Shown piece by piece: positions 44,661-53,536 of a DNA stretch of 64,000 nt. A program made the translations under genes and the position numbers. The notes beneath the pieces are model-generated. The model worked only from the letters and a program-made list of their open reading frames with translations, made no database searches and was not told the origin of the DNA. Position 1 is the stretch's first letter, and each line of letters starts with the position of its first letter. Source of the DNA: Lachnospiraceae bacterium (lineage in GTDB: Bacteria > Bacillota > Clostridia > Lachnospirales > Lachnospiraceae); assembly GCA_022769665.1 (NCBI GenBank), contig JALEIR010000016.1, positions 1 to 64,000 of the forward strand, written 5' to 3'.

Positions 44661-45022
44661 GAAGCCGTACTCGCGAGGTGGAGTGCGAAGAAAGGAATCA
44701 TGCGAACAATTTAAATCAGGCGGTTGATGATTTGGTATCAGCAATCCTGGAGAGCGACGTGTATTTGACTTATCGTACAGAACTGGATAAAGTGAAGCAG
44801 GTTCCGGGACTGAAGAGTCAGATTGATGAATTCCGCATGAGAAATTTTGCCTTACAATCAAGTATGGACAATGACTTTGATAAGCTGGATCGTATAGAAA
44901 AGGACTATGAAGATTTCAGGGCAAATCCGCTTGTGGCTGATTTTCTGGCAGCGGAGCTCGACTTGTGCAGAATGATACAAGGTATTGATATGCGTATTAC
45001 GGCAGAATTGAAGTTTGAATAG
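44606..45022 (+). CDS. YlbF family protein with a repeat-derived N-terminus
   Basis: The conserved part (from about 44708) is a YlbF/YmcA-type helical protein: LNQAVDDLVSAILESDVYLTYRTELDKV, LKSQIDEFRMRNFALQSS and FLAAELDLCRMIQGIDMRITAELKF. In B. subtilis YlbF with YmcA and YaaT forms a complex that helps RNase Y mature mRNAs; an RNase gene directly upstream fits RNA metabolism. The reading frame continues upstream through the repeat element to 44555. There is no in-frame ATG between 44633 and the conserved domain. ATG 44606 is chosen since GGGAG lies eight bases before it; ATG 44633 and GTG 44678 are alternatives. The first 30-35 residues (CVERYGECMLREWRNNARSRTRE) are repeat-encoded. Confidence 0.75.
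   Translation: MCVERYGECMLREWRNNARSRTREVECEERNHANNLNQAVDDLVSAILESDVYLTYRTELDKVKQVPGLKSQIDEFRMRNFALQSSMDNDFDKLDRIEKDYEDFRANPLVADFLAAELDLCRMIQGIDMRITAELKFE
44661..44690. repeat. 30-bp direct repeat, copy 2
   Basis: Second copy of the 44507-44536 repeat, exactly 154 bp (seven times 22) downstream. The flanking bases no longer form the GCGAAGC mini-hairpins. This copy lies inside the ylbF reading frame. Confidence 0.75.
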
Positions 45023-45048
45023 ACTTTTGGAAAGAAATGAGGAGCAGT

Positions 45049-45498
45049 ATGAAATCAAGTAACATAGTATTGGCCGTTTTCGGCGCAATTTTCAGAGTGG
45101 TTGTGGCAATCCTGGCTGTCATGCTGATTTACCGTGGGGCAATGGCCTGCTATAATTATGGTTACCGTATTTTTACGGAACCGGCGATTTCCTCCGGAGA
45201 GGGAAGAACCGTCACTGTTGCGGTTACGGAAAGCATGTCACCCTCTGAGATTGGAAAACTTTTTGAGAGCAAGGGCCTGGTTCGGGATGCAAGACTGTTT
45301 ACACTGCAGTATTATTTATCTGAATTTAAGGCAGATGTGAAGCCGGGAGTTTTTGAATTGAGTACAGCCATGACCGCCGAGGAGATGATGGAGGCTATGA
45401 CGGTGACAGAGGAAGAAGAAAGCGGGGAAGGTACAAAGGATACAACCGCAGAAAGCACGGAAGCAGCCGGAAATGGTGCAGGCGATACCGAAAAGTAG
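45049..45498 (+). CDS. Short MltG-like membrane protein (YceG N-terminal part only)
   Basis: A 149-residue protein with one membrane segment (VVVAILAVMLIYRGAMACYNYGY) and a small extracytoplasmic domain like the LysM-type start of MltG (TVTVAVTESMSPSEIGKLFESKGLVRDARLFTLQYYLSEFKADVKPGVFELSTAMTAEEMMEAM). In full-length MltG (about 350 residues) the catalytic lytic-transglycosylase part with its key Glu follows; here an acidic Glu/Thr/Ser/Gly tail takes its place. It is therefore unlikely to cut glycan strands and may be a regulatory or binding form. The position before trmR-trhP equals that of mltG (yrrL) in B. subtilis. GAGGAG precedes ATG 45049. Confidence 0.8.
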   Translation: MKSSNIVLAVFGAIFRVVVAILAVMLIYRGAMACYNYGYRIFTEPAISSGEGRTVTVAVTESMSPSEIGKLFESKGLVRDARLFTLQYYLSEFKADVKPGVFELSTAMTAEEMMEAMTVTEEEESGEGTKDTTAESTEAAGNGAGDTEK

Positions 45499-45507
45499 GA
45501 GAAACTG

Positions 45508-46158
45508 ATGATTATTGATGAGAGAATGGCTGCCTTTATTGATTCCCTGGATAGGGGGAATACTCCGTTCCTTGATGAAATTGAAAAATATGCCATAGAG
45601 ACACAGGTTCCTATTATACGAAAATCCATGCAGAGCCTGTTAAAGTTTTTATTGGCATTCTCAAAGCCGAAGAAAATCCTGGAGGTCGGGACTGCCATCG
45701 GCTTTTCTGCGTTATTGATGAGCGAATACGGACCCGAAGACTGCCATATAACAACCATTGAAAAGTATGAAAAACGGATACCCGTAGCAAAAGAAAACTT
45801 TCGGCGCGGCGGTGCGGAAAACCGTATCACCCTGTTGGAGGGAGATGCCACAGATATCTTAAAGGAACTGGACGACACCTATGATATGATATTCATGGAT
45901 GCAGCCAAAGGCCAATACATTCATTTCCTTCCGGATATTTTACGACTGCTTGCCCCGGGCGGACTGCTTGTCAGCGATAACGTGCTTCAGGACGGAGACA
46001 TCATCGAATCCCGGTTCGCAGTGACCCGCAGAAACAGGACCATCCATGCCCGCATGCGGGATTATCTCTATGAACTCAAACACCATCCTGACCTGGAGAC
46101 CGTCATCCTCCCCGTGGGCGACGGAGTAACCCTGAGTGTAAAGAGCCATGACAGATAA
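45508..46158 (+). CDS. trmR: tRNA 5-hydroxyuridine methyltransferase TrmR
   Basis: A 216-residue class I SAM methyltransferase of the O-methyltransferase (YrrM) family. Motifs: MQSLLKFLLAFSKPKKILEVGTAIGFSALLM (SAM loop), ITTIEKYEKRIPVAKENFRRGG, LLEGDATDILKELDDTYDMIFMDAAKGQY (metal/SAM Asp) and LLVSDNVLQDG. In B. subtilis this protein converts 5-hydroxyuridine at wobble position 34 to 5-methoxyuridine. The next gene is a U32 protein of the TrhP type that makes the 5-hydroxyuridine, so both steps are encoded together. Length and position match the yrrM locus. Confidence 0.9.
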   Translation: MIIDERMAAFIDSLDRGNTPFLDEIEKYAIETQVPIIRKSMQSLLKFLLAFSKPKKILEVGTAIGFSALLMSEYGPEDCHITTIEKYEKRIPVAKENFRRGGAENRITLLEGDATDILKELDDTYDMIFMDAAKGQYIHFLPDILRLLAPGGLLVSDNVLQDGDIIESRFAVTRRNRTIHARMRDYLYELKHHPDLETVILPVGDGVTLSVKSHDR

Positions 46159-46223
46159 GCAGATTGCAAATTTACAGGGCAATGTATGGCATGCAGACGC
46201 CCGTAGTGTTTGGAGGAATAGAA

Positions 46224-47528
46224 ATGTTACGACAAAAACCCGAACTCCTGATTCCCGCCAGCAGCCTTGAAGTGCTGAGAACGGCGGTTATCTTCGGAGC
46301 AGATGCAGTATACATCGGCGGAGAAGCCTTCGGACTTCGTGCCAAAGCGAAAAATTTTTCCATGGAGGAAATGGCGGAGGGAATTGCCTTTGCACACGCC
46401 CATCAGGTAAAAGTGTATGTCACGGCAAATATTCTGGCTCACAATTACGACCTGCAGGGTGCAAAAAAATACTTTGCCGAACTGCGGGATATGAAGCCGG
46501 AACCCTGTGATGCCCTGATTATTTCGGATCCCGGTATGTTTACACTGGCAAAAGAGGTTTGGCCGGAAGTGGAAATCCATATTTCCACACAGGCAAATAA
46601 TACAAACTACATGACCTATCAGTTCTGGTGGAAACAGGGTGCAAAGCGCGTTGTGTCCGCCAGAGAACTGTCCCTGGCGGAAATAAAGGAAATTCGCAGA
46701 CAGATTCCCGAAGAAATGGAAATCGAAAGCTTTGTTCATGGAGCCATGTGCATATCTTATTCCGGCCGATGCCTTCTCAGTAATTATTTTACGGGCAGAG
46801 ATGCAAACAAAGGAGCCTGTACTCATCCCTGTCGTTGGAAATATGCTGTTGTGGAGGAAACCAGACCGGGAGAATATCTCCCTGTTTATGAGAATGAAAG
46901 AGGTACTTATATTTTCAATTCCAAGGATTTGTGTATGATTGAGCATATCCCCGAACTGGTAGATGCCGGTATTGACAGCCTGAAGATAGAGGGGCGAATG
47001 AAGACTGCACTTTATGTTGCCACAGTGGCAAGAACCTATCGGAAGGCTATCGATGACTATTTCGAGTCGGAAGAGACATACCGCAGTCATTTGAATTGGT
47101 ACAGACAGGAAATATCAAAGTGTACCTACAGACAATTCACCACAGGCTTCTATTTCGGAAGAACCGATGAAAATACACAGATATACGACAACAACACGTA
47201 CGTCAATGAATATGTTTATCTGGGAATTGCGGAGGAAGTAAAACGTGCGGCGGATACTCCTGTGACCGCTGAGGATAAGGACAGCCTTTTGGTGCATTTT
47301 GAACAGCGAAACAAGTTCTCCGTGGGAGAAAAAATAGAAATTATGAAGCCGGACGGGAATAATGTTCCGGTAACGGTGGAAGCCATGTACGATGAAAACG
47401 GAGATGCTGTGGACAACTGTCCTCACTCCAAACAAAAGCTGTGGGTAAAACTGTCGGCAGAGGCTGACAGGTATGATCTGCTTCGCCGAAGTGCTTTTCC
47501 CGGTTCATTTCAATCGGACAACATTTAG
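46224..47528 (+). CDS. trhP: U32 family protein, tRNA 5-hydroxyuridine synthase TrhP
   Basis: A 434-residue member of peptidase family U32. Motifs: PELLIPASSLEVLRTAVIFGADAVYIGGEAFGLRAKAKNFS, VWPEVEIHISTQANNTNY, AKRVVSARELSLAEIKEI, and the signature ESFVHGAMCISYSGRCLLSNYFTGRDANKGACTHPCRW with Cys residues that may hold an iron-sulfur cluster. The C-terminal domain (YLGIAEEVKR...) is the usual beta barrel. TrhP proteins use prephenate for hydroxylation of U34 of tRNA. Start ATG 46224 has GGAGGA at 46212-46217; upstream in-frame ATGs lie in the trmR-trhP gap. Confidence 0.9.
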   Translation: MLRQKPELLIPASSLEVLRTAVIFGADAVYIGGEAFGLRAKAKNFSMEEMAEGIAFAHAHQVKVYVTANILAHNYDLQGAKKYFAELRDMKPEPCDALIISDPGMFTLAKEVWPEVEIHISTQANNTNYMTYQFWWKQGAKRVVSARELSLAEIKEIRRQIPEEMEIESFVHGAMCISYSGRCLLSNYFTGRDANKGACTHPCRWKYAVVEETRPGEYLPVYENERGTYIFNSKDLCMIEHIPELVDAGIDSLKIEGRMKTALYVATVARTYRKAIDDYFESEETYRSHLNWYRQEISKCTYRQFTTGFYFGRTDENTQIYDNNTYVNEYVYLGIAEEVKRAADTPVTAEDKDSLLVHFEQRNKFSVGEKIEIMKPDGNNVPVTVEAMYDENGDAVDNCPHSKQKLWVKLSAEADRYDLLRRSAFPGSFQSDNI

Positions 47529-47591
47529 ACATATCGGATGAAGCGCTGTCAATGGACAGTTTTGAAGGTGCGAGGAGATTAAGAAGGGCAG

Positions 47592-48752
47592 ATGGATAAA
47601 AAAAGAGTATCAAGGATTGCGGTACAAATACTGATTATTAGTTACGGATTTGCCTGCCTTTGGCTGTTTTATCATCAGTCTGTGGCAGAATTGTCGGCAG
47701 CGGGCGCCACTCCTTATCAGTCGGATTTGCCGCTGCATATCAGCATGATTGTGGAAGACGGATGGTATTACAGCTTTACAGCCTACGCGTACAAGCTGCT
47801 TTACCTGCTGTTTGGGGGCAGCACAGCCGGAATTGCGGCGATGCTCGCGATTGTTGCAACGGCGACGGTTTATGCGACAGAATCCCTTGTCTGTTATCTG
47901 GGAAAATATACTGACAAGAACTGGTATACTCTGCTTCTGGCGCTGAGCCTGAATCTTGTTATGCCGGTATATCTCAGGGTGGTGGGTGAGTACCGGTATG
48001 TCAGCTATCAGTGCGGAAATATCTGGCATAACTCCACTTATTTATGTATGCGGCTTGTGGCATTGATTACACTACTGTATTATTTCCGCCTGGAAAAAAA
48101 ATACAGACAGGGAATTACGTGGAAAGAATGGTGTGTCTTTGCCCTGCTGAATATCTTGTGTACGGGTATAAAGCCCAGTTTTCTGGTAGTGTTTTCGCCT
48201 ATTGTTGGAATTTTTCTGCTGGTGGATTTGTTCAGGCATGTCCCCTTAAAGCGGATTCTTTTGTTCGGTTCCGCGCTTTTGCCCAGCGGTCTTGTCATTT
48301 TATGGCAGAATGCGGTTCTTTTTGGAGAGTCAACGGGAAACGGTATTGCTTTTCAGCCCTGGTATACCTTTTCGCTTCATGCCAATATTACAAAGCTGGC
48401 GGTGGTCTGTTCCCTGTTGTTTTGTATCTGTGCTGTGGCAGTTATGGTAAAGCAGCTTGCCTGTGATGCGGATTACCGTTTTATTGTGCTGATGTCCGTG
48501 CTTGGTTTTCTGGAAGCACTTTGTCTTGTGGAGAGCGGCAACCGCTCCGTAGACGGTAATTTTCTCTGGGGCTACAGCTTCTGTCTGTTTGTTCTCTTTG
48601 CTGTCTGTGCCGTTAAATGGTTGCAGCTTGGGAAAACGAAACTGCAGGGAGCATTGCGCGTAGGCCTTGGATTACTGTACGGATGGCACTTGTACTGCGG
48701 CCTGTACTATTTTGTAAACTTGGTAGCGGGAGCAAGCTACTGGATGAAGTAG
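47592..48752 (+). CDS. Hypothetical polytopic membrane protein
   Basis: A 386-residue protein with about 10 hydrophobic segments and no family I can name with confidence. After the first helix an external loop reads ATPYQSDLPLHISMIVEDG, recalling the short acidic-His loops of GT-C glycosyltransferases, but the match is weak. Other features: a Lys/Arg-bearing loop RLEKKYRQGITWKEW and a C-terminal helix pair. It follows trhP by 63 bp. A promoter for glnN lies just after it. A sugar-transfer role is only a guess. Confidence 0.6.
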   Translation: MDKKRVSRIAVQILIISYGFACLWLFYHQSVAELSAAGATPYQSDLPLHISMIVEDGWYYSFTAYAYKLLYLLFGGSTAGIAAMLAIVATATVYATESLVCYLGKYTDKNWYTLLLALSLNLVMPVYLRVVGEYRYVSYQCGNIWHNSTYLCMRLVALITLLYYFRLEKKYRQGITWKEWCVFALLNILCTGIKPSFLVVFSPIVGIFLLVDLFRHVPLKRILLFGSALLPSGLVILWQNAVLFGESTGNGIAFQPWYTFSLHANITKLAVVCSLLFCICAVAVMVKQLACDADYRFIVLMSVLGFLEALCLVESGNRSVDGNFLWGYSFCLFVLFAVCAVKWLQLGKTKLQGALRVGLGLLYGWHLYCGLYYFVNLVAGASYWMK

Positions 48753-48817
48753 ACAAATGCCGGTATTAATTGAAAATATGGAGAAGCTTTATATGACTGA
48801 GACGGACGGTGCAGGAC

Positions 48818-48847
48818 TTGACCGGGACGGCGTGTCTATTGTACAAT
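48818..48847 (+). promoter_or_regulatory. Promoter of the first glnN gene
   Basis: TTGACC (48818-48823), an 18-bp spacer and TACAAT (48842-48847), 48 bp before ATG 48895. In contrast to the second glnN, no terminator-type leader lies between this promoter and the gene. Confidence 0.55.
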
Positions 48848-48894
48848 AAATTTTATTTAAGGCTGTTGAGTAAACTAAATTAGGGAGAGAGAGA

Positions 48895-51006
48895 ATGAGC
48901 GAAGTATTAGATGTGGAAGATCTTTTCGCCAGTAAGGTTTTTACTCTCGGAAAGATGAAAGAAAGGTTACCGAAAAGTACTTACAAAGAGGTAACGAAGG
49001 TGATGGATCAGGGTGGTGAACTGTCCCTGGCAGCTGCAGACGTAGTTGCAAAGGCAATGAAGGATTGGGCTGTTGAGAACGGTGCAACCCATTATACACA
49101 CTGGTTTCAGCCTCTGACCGGCATCACTGCGGAAAAGCATGATGCATTTGTAACACATCCTGATGAGGAAGGCAGGATGATTATGGAATTTTCCGGCAAG
49201 GAGTTGATTAAAGGAGAGCCTGATGCATCTTCCTTCCCTTCCGGAGGCTTGCGCGCTACCTTTGAGGCAAGAGGATATACCACCTGGGATATTACCTCTC
49301 CCGCCTTTATCAAGGAGACGGCAACAGGCCCAACACTCTGTATTCCTACGGCATTTTGCTCCTACACGGGAGAGGCACTTGACAAAAAGACTCCTCTTCT
49401 GCGTTCCATGGAGGCATTGAGCCGTCAGGCAATCCGGATTGTGCGCCTGTTCGGAAATACGGAGGCGAAGAAGGTGACGGCTTCCGTGGGAGCAGAACAG
49501 GAATATTTTCTGGTTGATGCAAAAAAGGCATTGCAGAGAGAGGATATCATATTCGCCGGCAGAACCCTGTTCGGTGCACCCGCACCCAAGGGTCAGGAGA
49601 TGGATGATCACTATTTCGGTGTCATTCGGGAAAGAATCGGTGGATTTATGCATGATGTGAATGTGGAGCTTTGGAAGCTCGGGGTCACATCGAAAACCCA
49701 GCATAATGAGGCTGCCCCTGCACAGCATGAGGTGGCGCCCATCTATGAGTCCGCAAATGTGGCGGTAGACCATAATCAGCTTGTGATGGAGACTTTGAAG
49801 CGGGTTGCGGGCAAGCACGGCCTGCGCTGTATGCTGCACGAGAAGCCTTTTGCAGGAGTCAACGGCTCCGGAAAGCATAACAATTGGTCCATCACGACCG
49901 ATACAGGCGTCAATTTATTGGAACCGGGACAGACTCCCAATGAAAATATTCAGTTTCTGCTTGTATTAGCCTGCATTATGAAGGCGGTGGATACCCACGC
50001 GGACCTTTTGCGACAGAGTGCGTCCAATGTTGGAAATGATCACAGACTCGGAGGTTATGAGGCACCACCGGCCATTATTTCCATCTTTTTGGGAGAACAA
50101 TTGGAGGATGTGGTAGAACAGCTGGTTGAGACAGGAAAAGCCGATTCCCTGAAGGAAGGCGGCGTCCTGCGTACCGGTGTATCTACTTTGCCGGATTTTG
50201 TAAAGGATGCAACAGATAGAAACAGAACTTCACCCTTTGCCTTTACCGGCAATAAATTCGAATTTCGTATGGTGGGCAGCGAAGACTCCATCGGCAGTCC
50301 CAATACAACCCTGAATGCGATTGTGGCGGAAGCCTTTTGCGAAGCAGCAGACAGACTGGAGCAGGCGGAAGATTTTGATATGGCGGTTCATGACCTGATT
50401 AAGGAATACATGACAAAGCACCAGAGAATTATTTTTAACGGTAACGGCTATGCACCGGAATGGCAGGAAGAGGCAGCAAGAAGGGGTTTGCCCAACATTC
50501 CTTCTATGGTAGAAGCGGTGGATTCCCTGACGACGGAAAAGTCTATCAGACTGTTTGAGAAGTTTGGAATTTTTACAGAGGCAGAGCTGCGTTCCCGCGC
50601 GGAGGTGCTTTATGAAACTTATGCAAAAACCATCAACATCGAAGCCCTGACAATGATAGATATGGCAAACAAGCAGATTATTCCTGCGGTTATGGGTTTT
50701 GCAAAATCCCTGGCAGACACCTCTCTGGCAGTAAAGGCTGCAGGCGGGGATGATTCCGTTCCGTCAGAGCTGTTGAAGACAATTACGGAGAAGCTGACGG
50801 AGACAAAGCAGGCGGTGAAGCATCTGGAGGAGGAAGAAAAAGCGGCTTTTGATATGCCCAGGGGCAAAGAGCAGGCTTTCCGCTATCACGATAAGGTGAT
50901 GGTGGCCATGAATGAGCTGCGTCGCCCGGCGGACGAACTGGAAAAGCTGGTGGATAAGACCTATTGGCCCTTCCCGACTTATGCGGATTTACTATTTGAG
51001 GTTTAA
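48895..51006 (+). CDS. glnN: Type III glutamine synthetase GlnN (copy 1)
   Basis: A 703-residue GSIII enzyme that joins ammonia to glutamate with ATP. Family features: [21 protein letters not shown] near the start, [87 protein letters not shown] and [24 protein letters not shown]. Length is that of the GSIII family, larger than GSI. A paralogue of identical length follows 183 bp downstream. GGGAGAGAGAG precedes the ATG. Over the first 100 residues the two differ at 7 positions; the last 100 differ at about half. Confidence 0.96.
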   Translation: MSEVLDVEDLFASKVFTLGKMKERLPKSTYKEVTKVMDQGGELSLAAADVVAKAMKDWAVENGATHYTHWFQPLTGITAEKHDAFVTHPDEEGRMIMEFSGKELIKGEPDASSFPSGGLRATFEARGYTTWDITSPAFIKETATGPTLCIPTAFCSYTGEALDKKTPLLRSMEALSRQAIRIVRLFGNTEAKKVTASVGAEQEYFLVDAKKALQREDIIFAGRTLFGAPAPKGQEMDDHYFGVIRERIGGFMHDVNVELWKLGVTSKTQHNEAAPAQHEVAPIYESANVAVDHNQLVMETLKRVAGKHGLRCMLHEKPFAGVNGSGKHNNWSITTDTGVNLLEPGQTPNENIQFLLVLACIMKAVDTHADLLRQSASNVGNDHRLGGYEAPPAIISIFLGEQLEDVVEQLVETGKADSLKEGGVLRTGVSTLPDFVKDATDRNRTSPFAFTGNKFEFRMVGSEDSIGSPNTTLNAIVAEAFCEAADRLEQAEDFDMAVHDLIKEYMTKHQRIIFNGNGYAPEWQEEAARRGLPNIPSMVEAVDSLTTEKSIRLFEKFGIFTEAELRSRAEVLYETYAKTINIEALTMIDMANKQIIPAVMGFAKSLADTSLAVKAAGGDDSVPSELLKTITEKLTETKQAVKHLEEEEKAAFDMPRGKEQAFRYHDKVMVAMNELRRPADELEKLVDKTYWPFPTYADLLFEV

Positions 51007-51034
51007 AAAGTTCAACTGTTCAGAAAAATAGGGC

Positions 51035-51063
51035 TTGCAATTCAAAAAGAATTGCTGTATAGT
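51035..51063 (+). promoter_or_regulatory. Promoter of the second glnN gene
   Basis: TTGCAA (51035-51040), a 17-bp spacer and TATAGT (51058-51063), giving a leader of about 120 bases. Confidence 0.7.
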
Positions 51064-51111
51064 AAATAACCAAAGAGGGAAGACCTCAATAATGAATATG
51101 CTTTTTAAGAG

Positions 51112-51150
51112 AAACGAAGGCGTTTACACAGGCAGTGTAGCGCCTTTTTT
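51112..51150 (+). promoter_or_regulatory. Leader attenuator of the second glnN: small hairpin overlapping a terminator
   Basis: AAACG-AAGG-CGTTT (51112-51125; equally AAAC with hexaloop GAAGGC) overlaps the 5' arm of a terminator with arms AGGCGTTTACAC (51118-51129) and GTGTAGCGCCT (51135-51145), followed by six T in all. Upstream a possible second hairpin is GAGG-GAAGA-CCTC (51075-51087). The pattern matches the amt and AGCS leaders. Confidence 0.75.
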
Positions 51151-51189
51151 GTTGTAAAAGCATAAAACCGAACAAGGGAGGATTCGAGT

Positions 51190-53301
51190 ATGAGCGAAGT
51201 ATTAAACGTGGAAGACATTTTTGCCAGTAAAGTATTTACTCTCGGTAAAATGAAAGAAAGATTGCCCAAGAGTACATACAAAGAGGTAAAGAGAGTAATG
51301 GATCAGGGCGGCGAGCTGTCTCTGGCAACCGCGGATGTAGTTGCAAAAGCGATGAAGGACTGGGCTGTTGAAAACGGCGCCACCCATTATACACACTGGT
51401 TCCAGCCGCTGACCGGCATTACAGCCGAGAAGCACGATGCCTTTGTTTCTCATCCCGATGAAGAAGGCAAAATGATTATGGAGTTTTCCGGTAAGGAGCT
51501 GATTAAGGGTGAACCCGATGCTTCCTCTTTCCCTTCCGGCGGACTGCGTGCTACCTTTGAAGCAAGAGGTTATACAGCATGGGATATCACTTCTCCCGCT
51601 TTCCTGAAGGAAGATGCAACAGGTGTGATTCTTTGCATTCCTACCGCATTTTGTTCCTATACCGGTGAAGCGCTGGACAAGAAGACTCCTCTGCTTCGTT
51701 CTATGGAGGCTGTCAGTGAGCAGGCACTTCGTATTGTTAGATTGTTCGGCAATACAGAGGCTACCAAGGTTGTCGCAAGTGTCGGCCCCGAGCAGGAGTA
51801 TTTTCTGGTAGACAGAGAGAAATATTTACAGCGTGAAGACCTGATTTTTGCAGGACGCACTCTTTTCGGAGCACCTGCACCCAAAGGACAGGAGCTGGAG
51901 GACCATTACTTCGGTACCATCCGTGAGAGAGTCGGTTCCTACATGAAGGATTTAAACATTGAGTTGTGGAAGCTGGGTGTAACCGCGAAGACTCAGCATA
52001 ATGAGGTTGCTCCCGCACAGCATGAGCTGGCACCGATTTATGAGACAGCCAATATAGCGGTTGACCATAACCAGTTGGTTATGGAGACCATGAAGAAAGT
52101 AGCCGGACGTCATGGCATGACCTGCCTGCTGCATGAGAAGCCCTTTGCGGGAGTGAACGGCTCCGGTAAGCATAACAACTGGTCTCTGGGTACCGACAAC
52201 GGTGTAAATTTGCTTGACCCCGGTGCTACACCTAACGAGAACATTCAGTTCCTTCTGGTGCTTGCCTGCATCATGAAGGCTGTAGATACACATGCGGATT
52301 TGCTCCGTCAGAGCGCTTCCGATGTGGGTAACGATCACAGACTGGGAGCCAATGAGGCGCCTCCCGCAATCATTTCCATGTTCCTGGGCGAACAGCTGGA
52401 GGATGTGGTAAAGCAGTTGGTTGAAACCGGCGAAGCTTCACATCTGATTGAGGGCGGAAAACTGAAGACAGGCGTTTCCACATTGCCTGATTTTGACAAG
52501 GACGCGACAGACCGTAACAGAACCTCACCTTTTGCCTTCACCGGCAACAAGTTTGAGTTCCGTAGGGTTGGTTCCGCCGACTCTATCGCAAGCCCTAATA
52601 CAACCCTGAATGCTATTGTTGCTGAAGCTTTTTGTGAGGCAGCAGACATTCTGGAGAAGGCTGATGATTTCGATGTGGCTGTACATGATTTGATTAAAAA
52701 ATATATGACCGAGCATCAGAGAATTATCTTCAACGGCAACGGCTATTCCGATGAATGGGTGGCAGAGGCTGAGAAGCGTGGACTTCCCAATATCAAGTCC
52801 ATGGTAGAGGCTGCATCTACTCTCACAACCGACAAGGCAATTAAGCTGTTTGAGAAGTTTGGCATCTTTACCAGAGTTGAGCTGGAGTCCCGTGAAGAGG
52901 TAATCTACGAAACCTATGCAAAGACCATTAATATTGAGGCGTTGACCATGATTGATATGGCAGGCAAGAAGTATATTCCTGCTGTCATGAAATATACCAA
53001 GTCTCTGGCCGACACTGTAATTGCAGTGAAGGAGGCAGGTGCGGATGCATCCGTTCAGGCGGAAGTTCTGGGAGAGGTAAGTGAGAAACTGGCTGCCGCA
53101 AAGGCTGCACTGACAAAGCTGGAGAAGGTAACCGCAGAAGCTACCGCTATCGAAGATGTGAAGGCACAGGCATTCTTCTACAAGGATTCCGTAAAGGTTG
53201 TTATGGATGAGCTCCGTGCACCTATTGACGCTCTGGAAATGATTGTGGACAAGAGTGTATGGCCCGTACCTTCTTACGGCGAGCTGACCTTTGAAGTTTA
53301 G
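51190..53301 (+). CDS. glnN: Type III glutamine synthetase GlnN (copy 2)
   Basis: A 703-residue GSIII with the same motif set as copy 1: [66 protein letters not shown] and [24 protein letters not shown]. Its codon choice looks more biased to a few favoured codons than copy 1, suggesting higher expression. The C-terminal 100 residues differ strongly from copy 1 (VSEKLAAAKAALTKLEKVTAEATAIEDV). It has its own promoter and a terminator-type attenuator, so copy 2 is probably the nitrogen-regulated enzyme. AGGGAGGA precedes ATG 51190. Confidence 0.96.
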   Translation: MSEVLNVEDIFASKVFTLGKMKERLPKSTYKEVKRVMDQGGELSLATADVVAKAMKDWAVENGATHYTHWFQPLTGITAEKHDAFVSHPDEEGKMIMEFSGKELIKGEPDASSFPSGGLRATFEARGYTAWDITSPAFLKEDATGVILCIPTAFCSYTGEALDKKTPLLRSMEAVSEQALRIVRLFGNTEATKVVASVGPEQEYFLVDREKYLQREDLIFAGRTLFGAPAPKGQELEDHYFGTIRERVGSYMKDLNIELWKLGVTAKTQHNEVAPAQHELAPIYETANIAVDHNQLVMETMKKVAGRHGMTCLLHEKPFAGVNGSGKHNNWSLGTDNGVNLLDPGATPNENIQFLLVLACIMKAVDTHADLLRQSASDVGNDHRLGANEAPPAIISMFLGEQLEDVVKQLVETGEASHLIEGGKLKTGVSTLPDFDKDATDRNRTSPFAFTGNKFEFRRVGSADSIASPNTTLNAIVAEAFCEAADILEKADDFDVAVHDLIKKYMTEHQRIIFNGNGYSDEWVAEAEKRGLPNIKSMVEAASTLTTDKAIKLFEKFGIFTRVELESREEVIYETYAKTINIEALTMIDMAGKKYIPAVMKYTKSLADTVIAVKEAGADASVQAEVLGEVSEKLAAAKAALTKLEKVTAEATAIEDVKAQAFFYKDSVKVVMDELRAPIDALEMIVDKSVWPVPSYGELTFEV

Positions 53302-53317
53302 TAAGACGATGTCTATC

Positions 53318-53352
53318 GGCGCTCTGCAATAAAATGCAGGGCGCCATATTTT
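53318..53352 (+). terminator. Terminator of the second glnN gene
   Basis: GGCGCTCTGCA (53318-53328) pairs with TGCAGGGCGCC (53335-53345), one T-G pair, 6-base loop, then ATATTTTT. Confidence 0.85.
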
Positions 53353-53411
53353 TGCCCCATGAATTTGAAAATCAGAATTGGATATTTTTTTGATATTTTT
53401 AAATTTAGGTA

Positions 53412-53440
53412 TTGCAAATTGGAAACACTTCGTGTATAAT
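53412..53440 (+). promoter_or_regulatory. Promoter of the tRNA-Gln gene
   Basis: TTGCAA (53412-53417), a 17-bp spacer and TATAAT (53435-53440), 20 bp before the tRNA. Confidence 0.8.
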
Positions 53441-53459
53441 TCATCAGGTAGTGCAAAAT

Positions 53460-53531
53460 AGGGCTATCGCCAAACGGTAAGGCAACGGACTCTGACTCCG
53501 TCATTTCAAGGTTCGAATCCTTGTAGCCCTG
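53460..53531 (+). tRNA. tRNA-Gln (anticodon CTG)
   Basis: A full cloverleaf. Acceptor AGGGCTA pairs with TAGCCCT (first pair A-T), discriminator G. D-arm GCC/GGC encloses AAACGGTAA. Anticodon stem ACGGA/TCCGT holds the loop CTCTGAC, with anticodon CTG reading CAG. T-arm CAAGG/CCTTG holds TTCGAAT. CCA is not encoded. It is a single-gene unit with its own promoter and terminator, directly after the glutamine synthetase genes. Confidence 0.96.
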
Positions 53532-53536
53532 CGAAT

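Noticed and set aside
44486-44701. 71-residue minus-strand frame in the repeat element
   Set aside because: Its peptide is only the translation of the 22-bp and 30-bp repeats, with no ribosome site.
48753-48894. Attenuator of the first glnN resembling that of the second
   Set aside because: I looked for AAGGCG followed by GCCTTTTT and found neither; only a plain promoter is visible.
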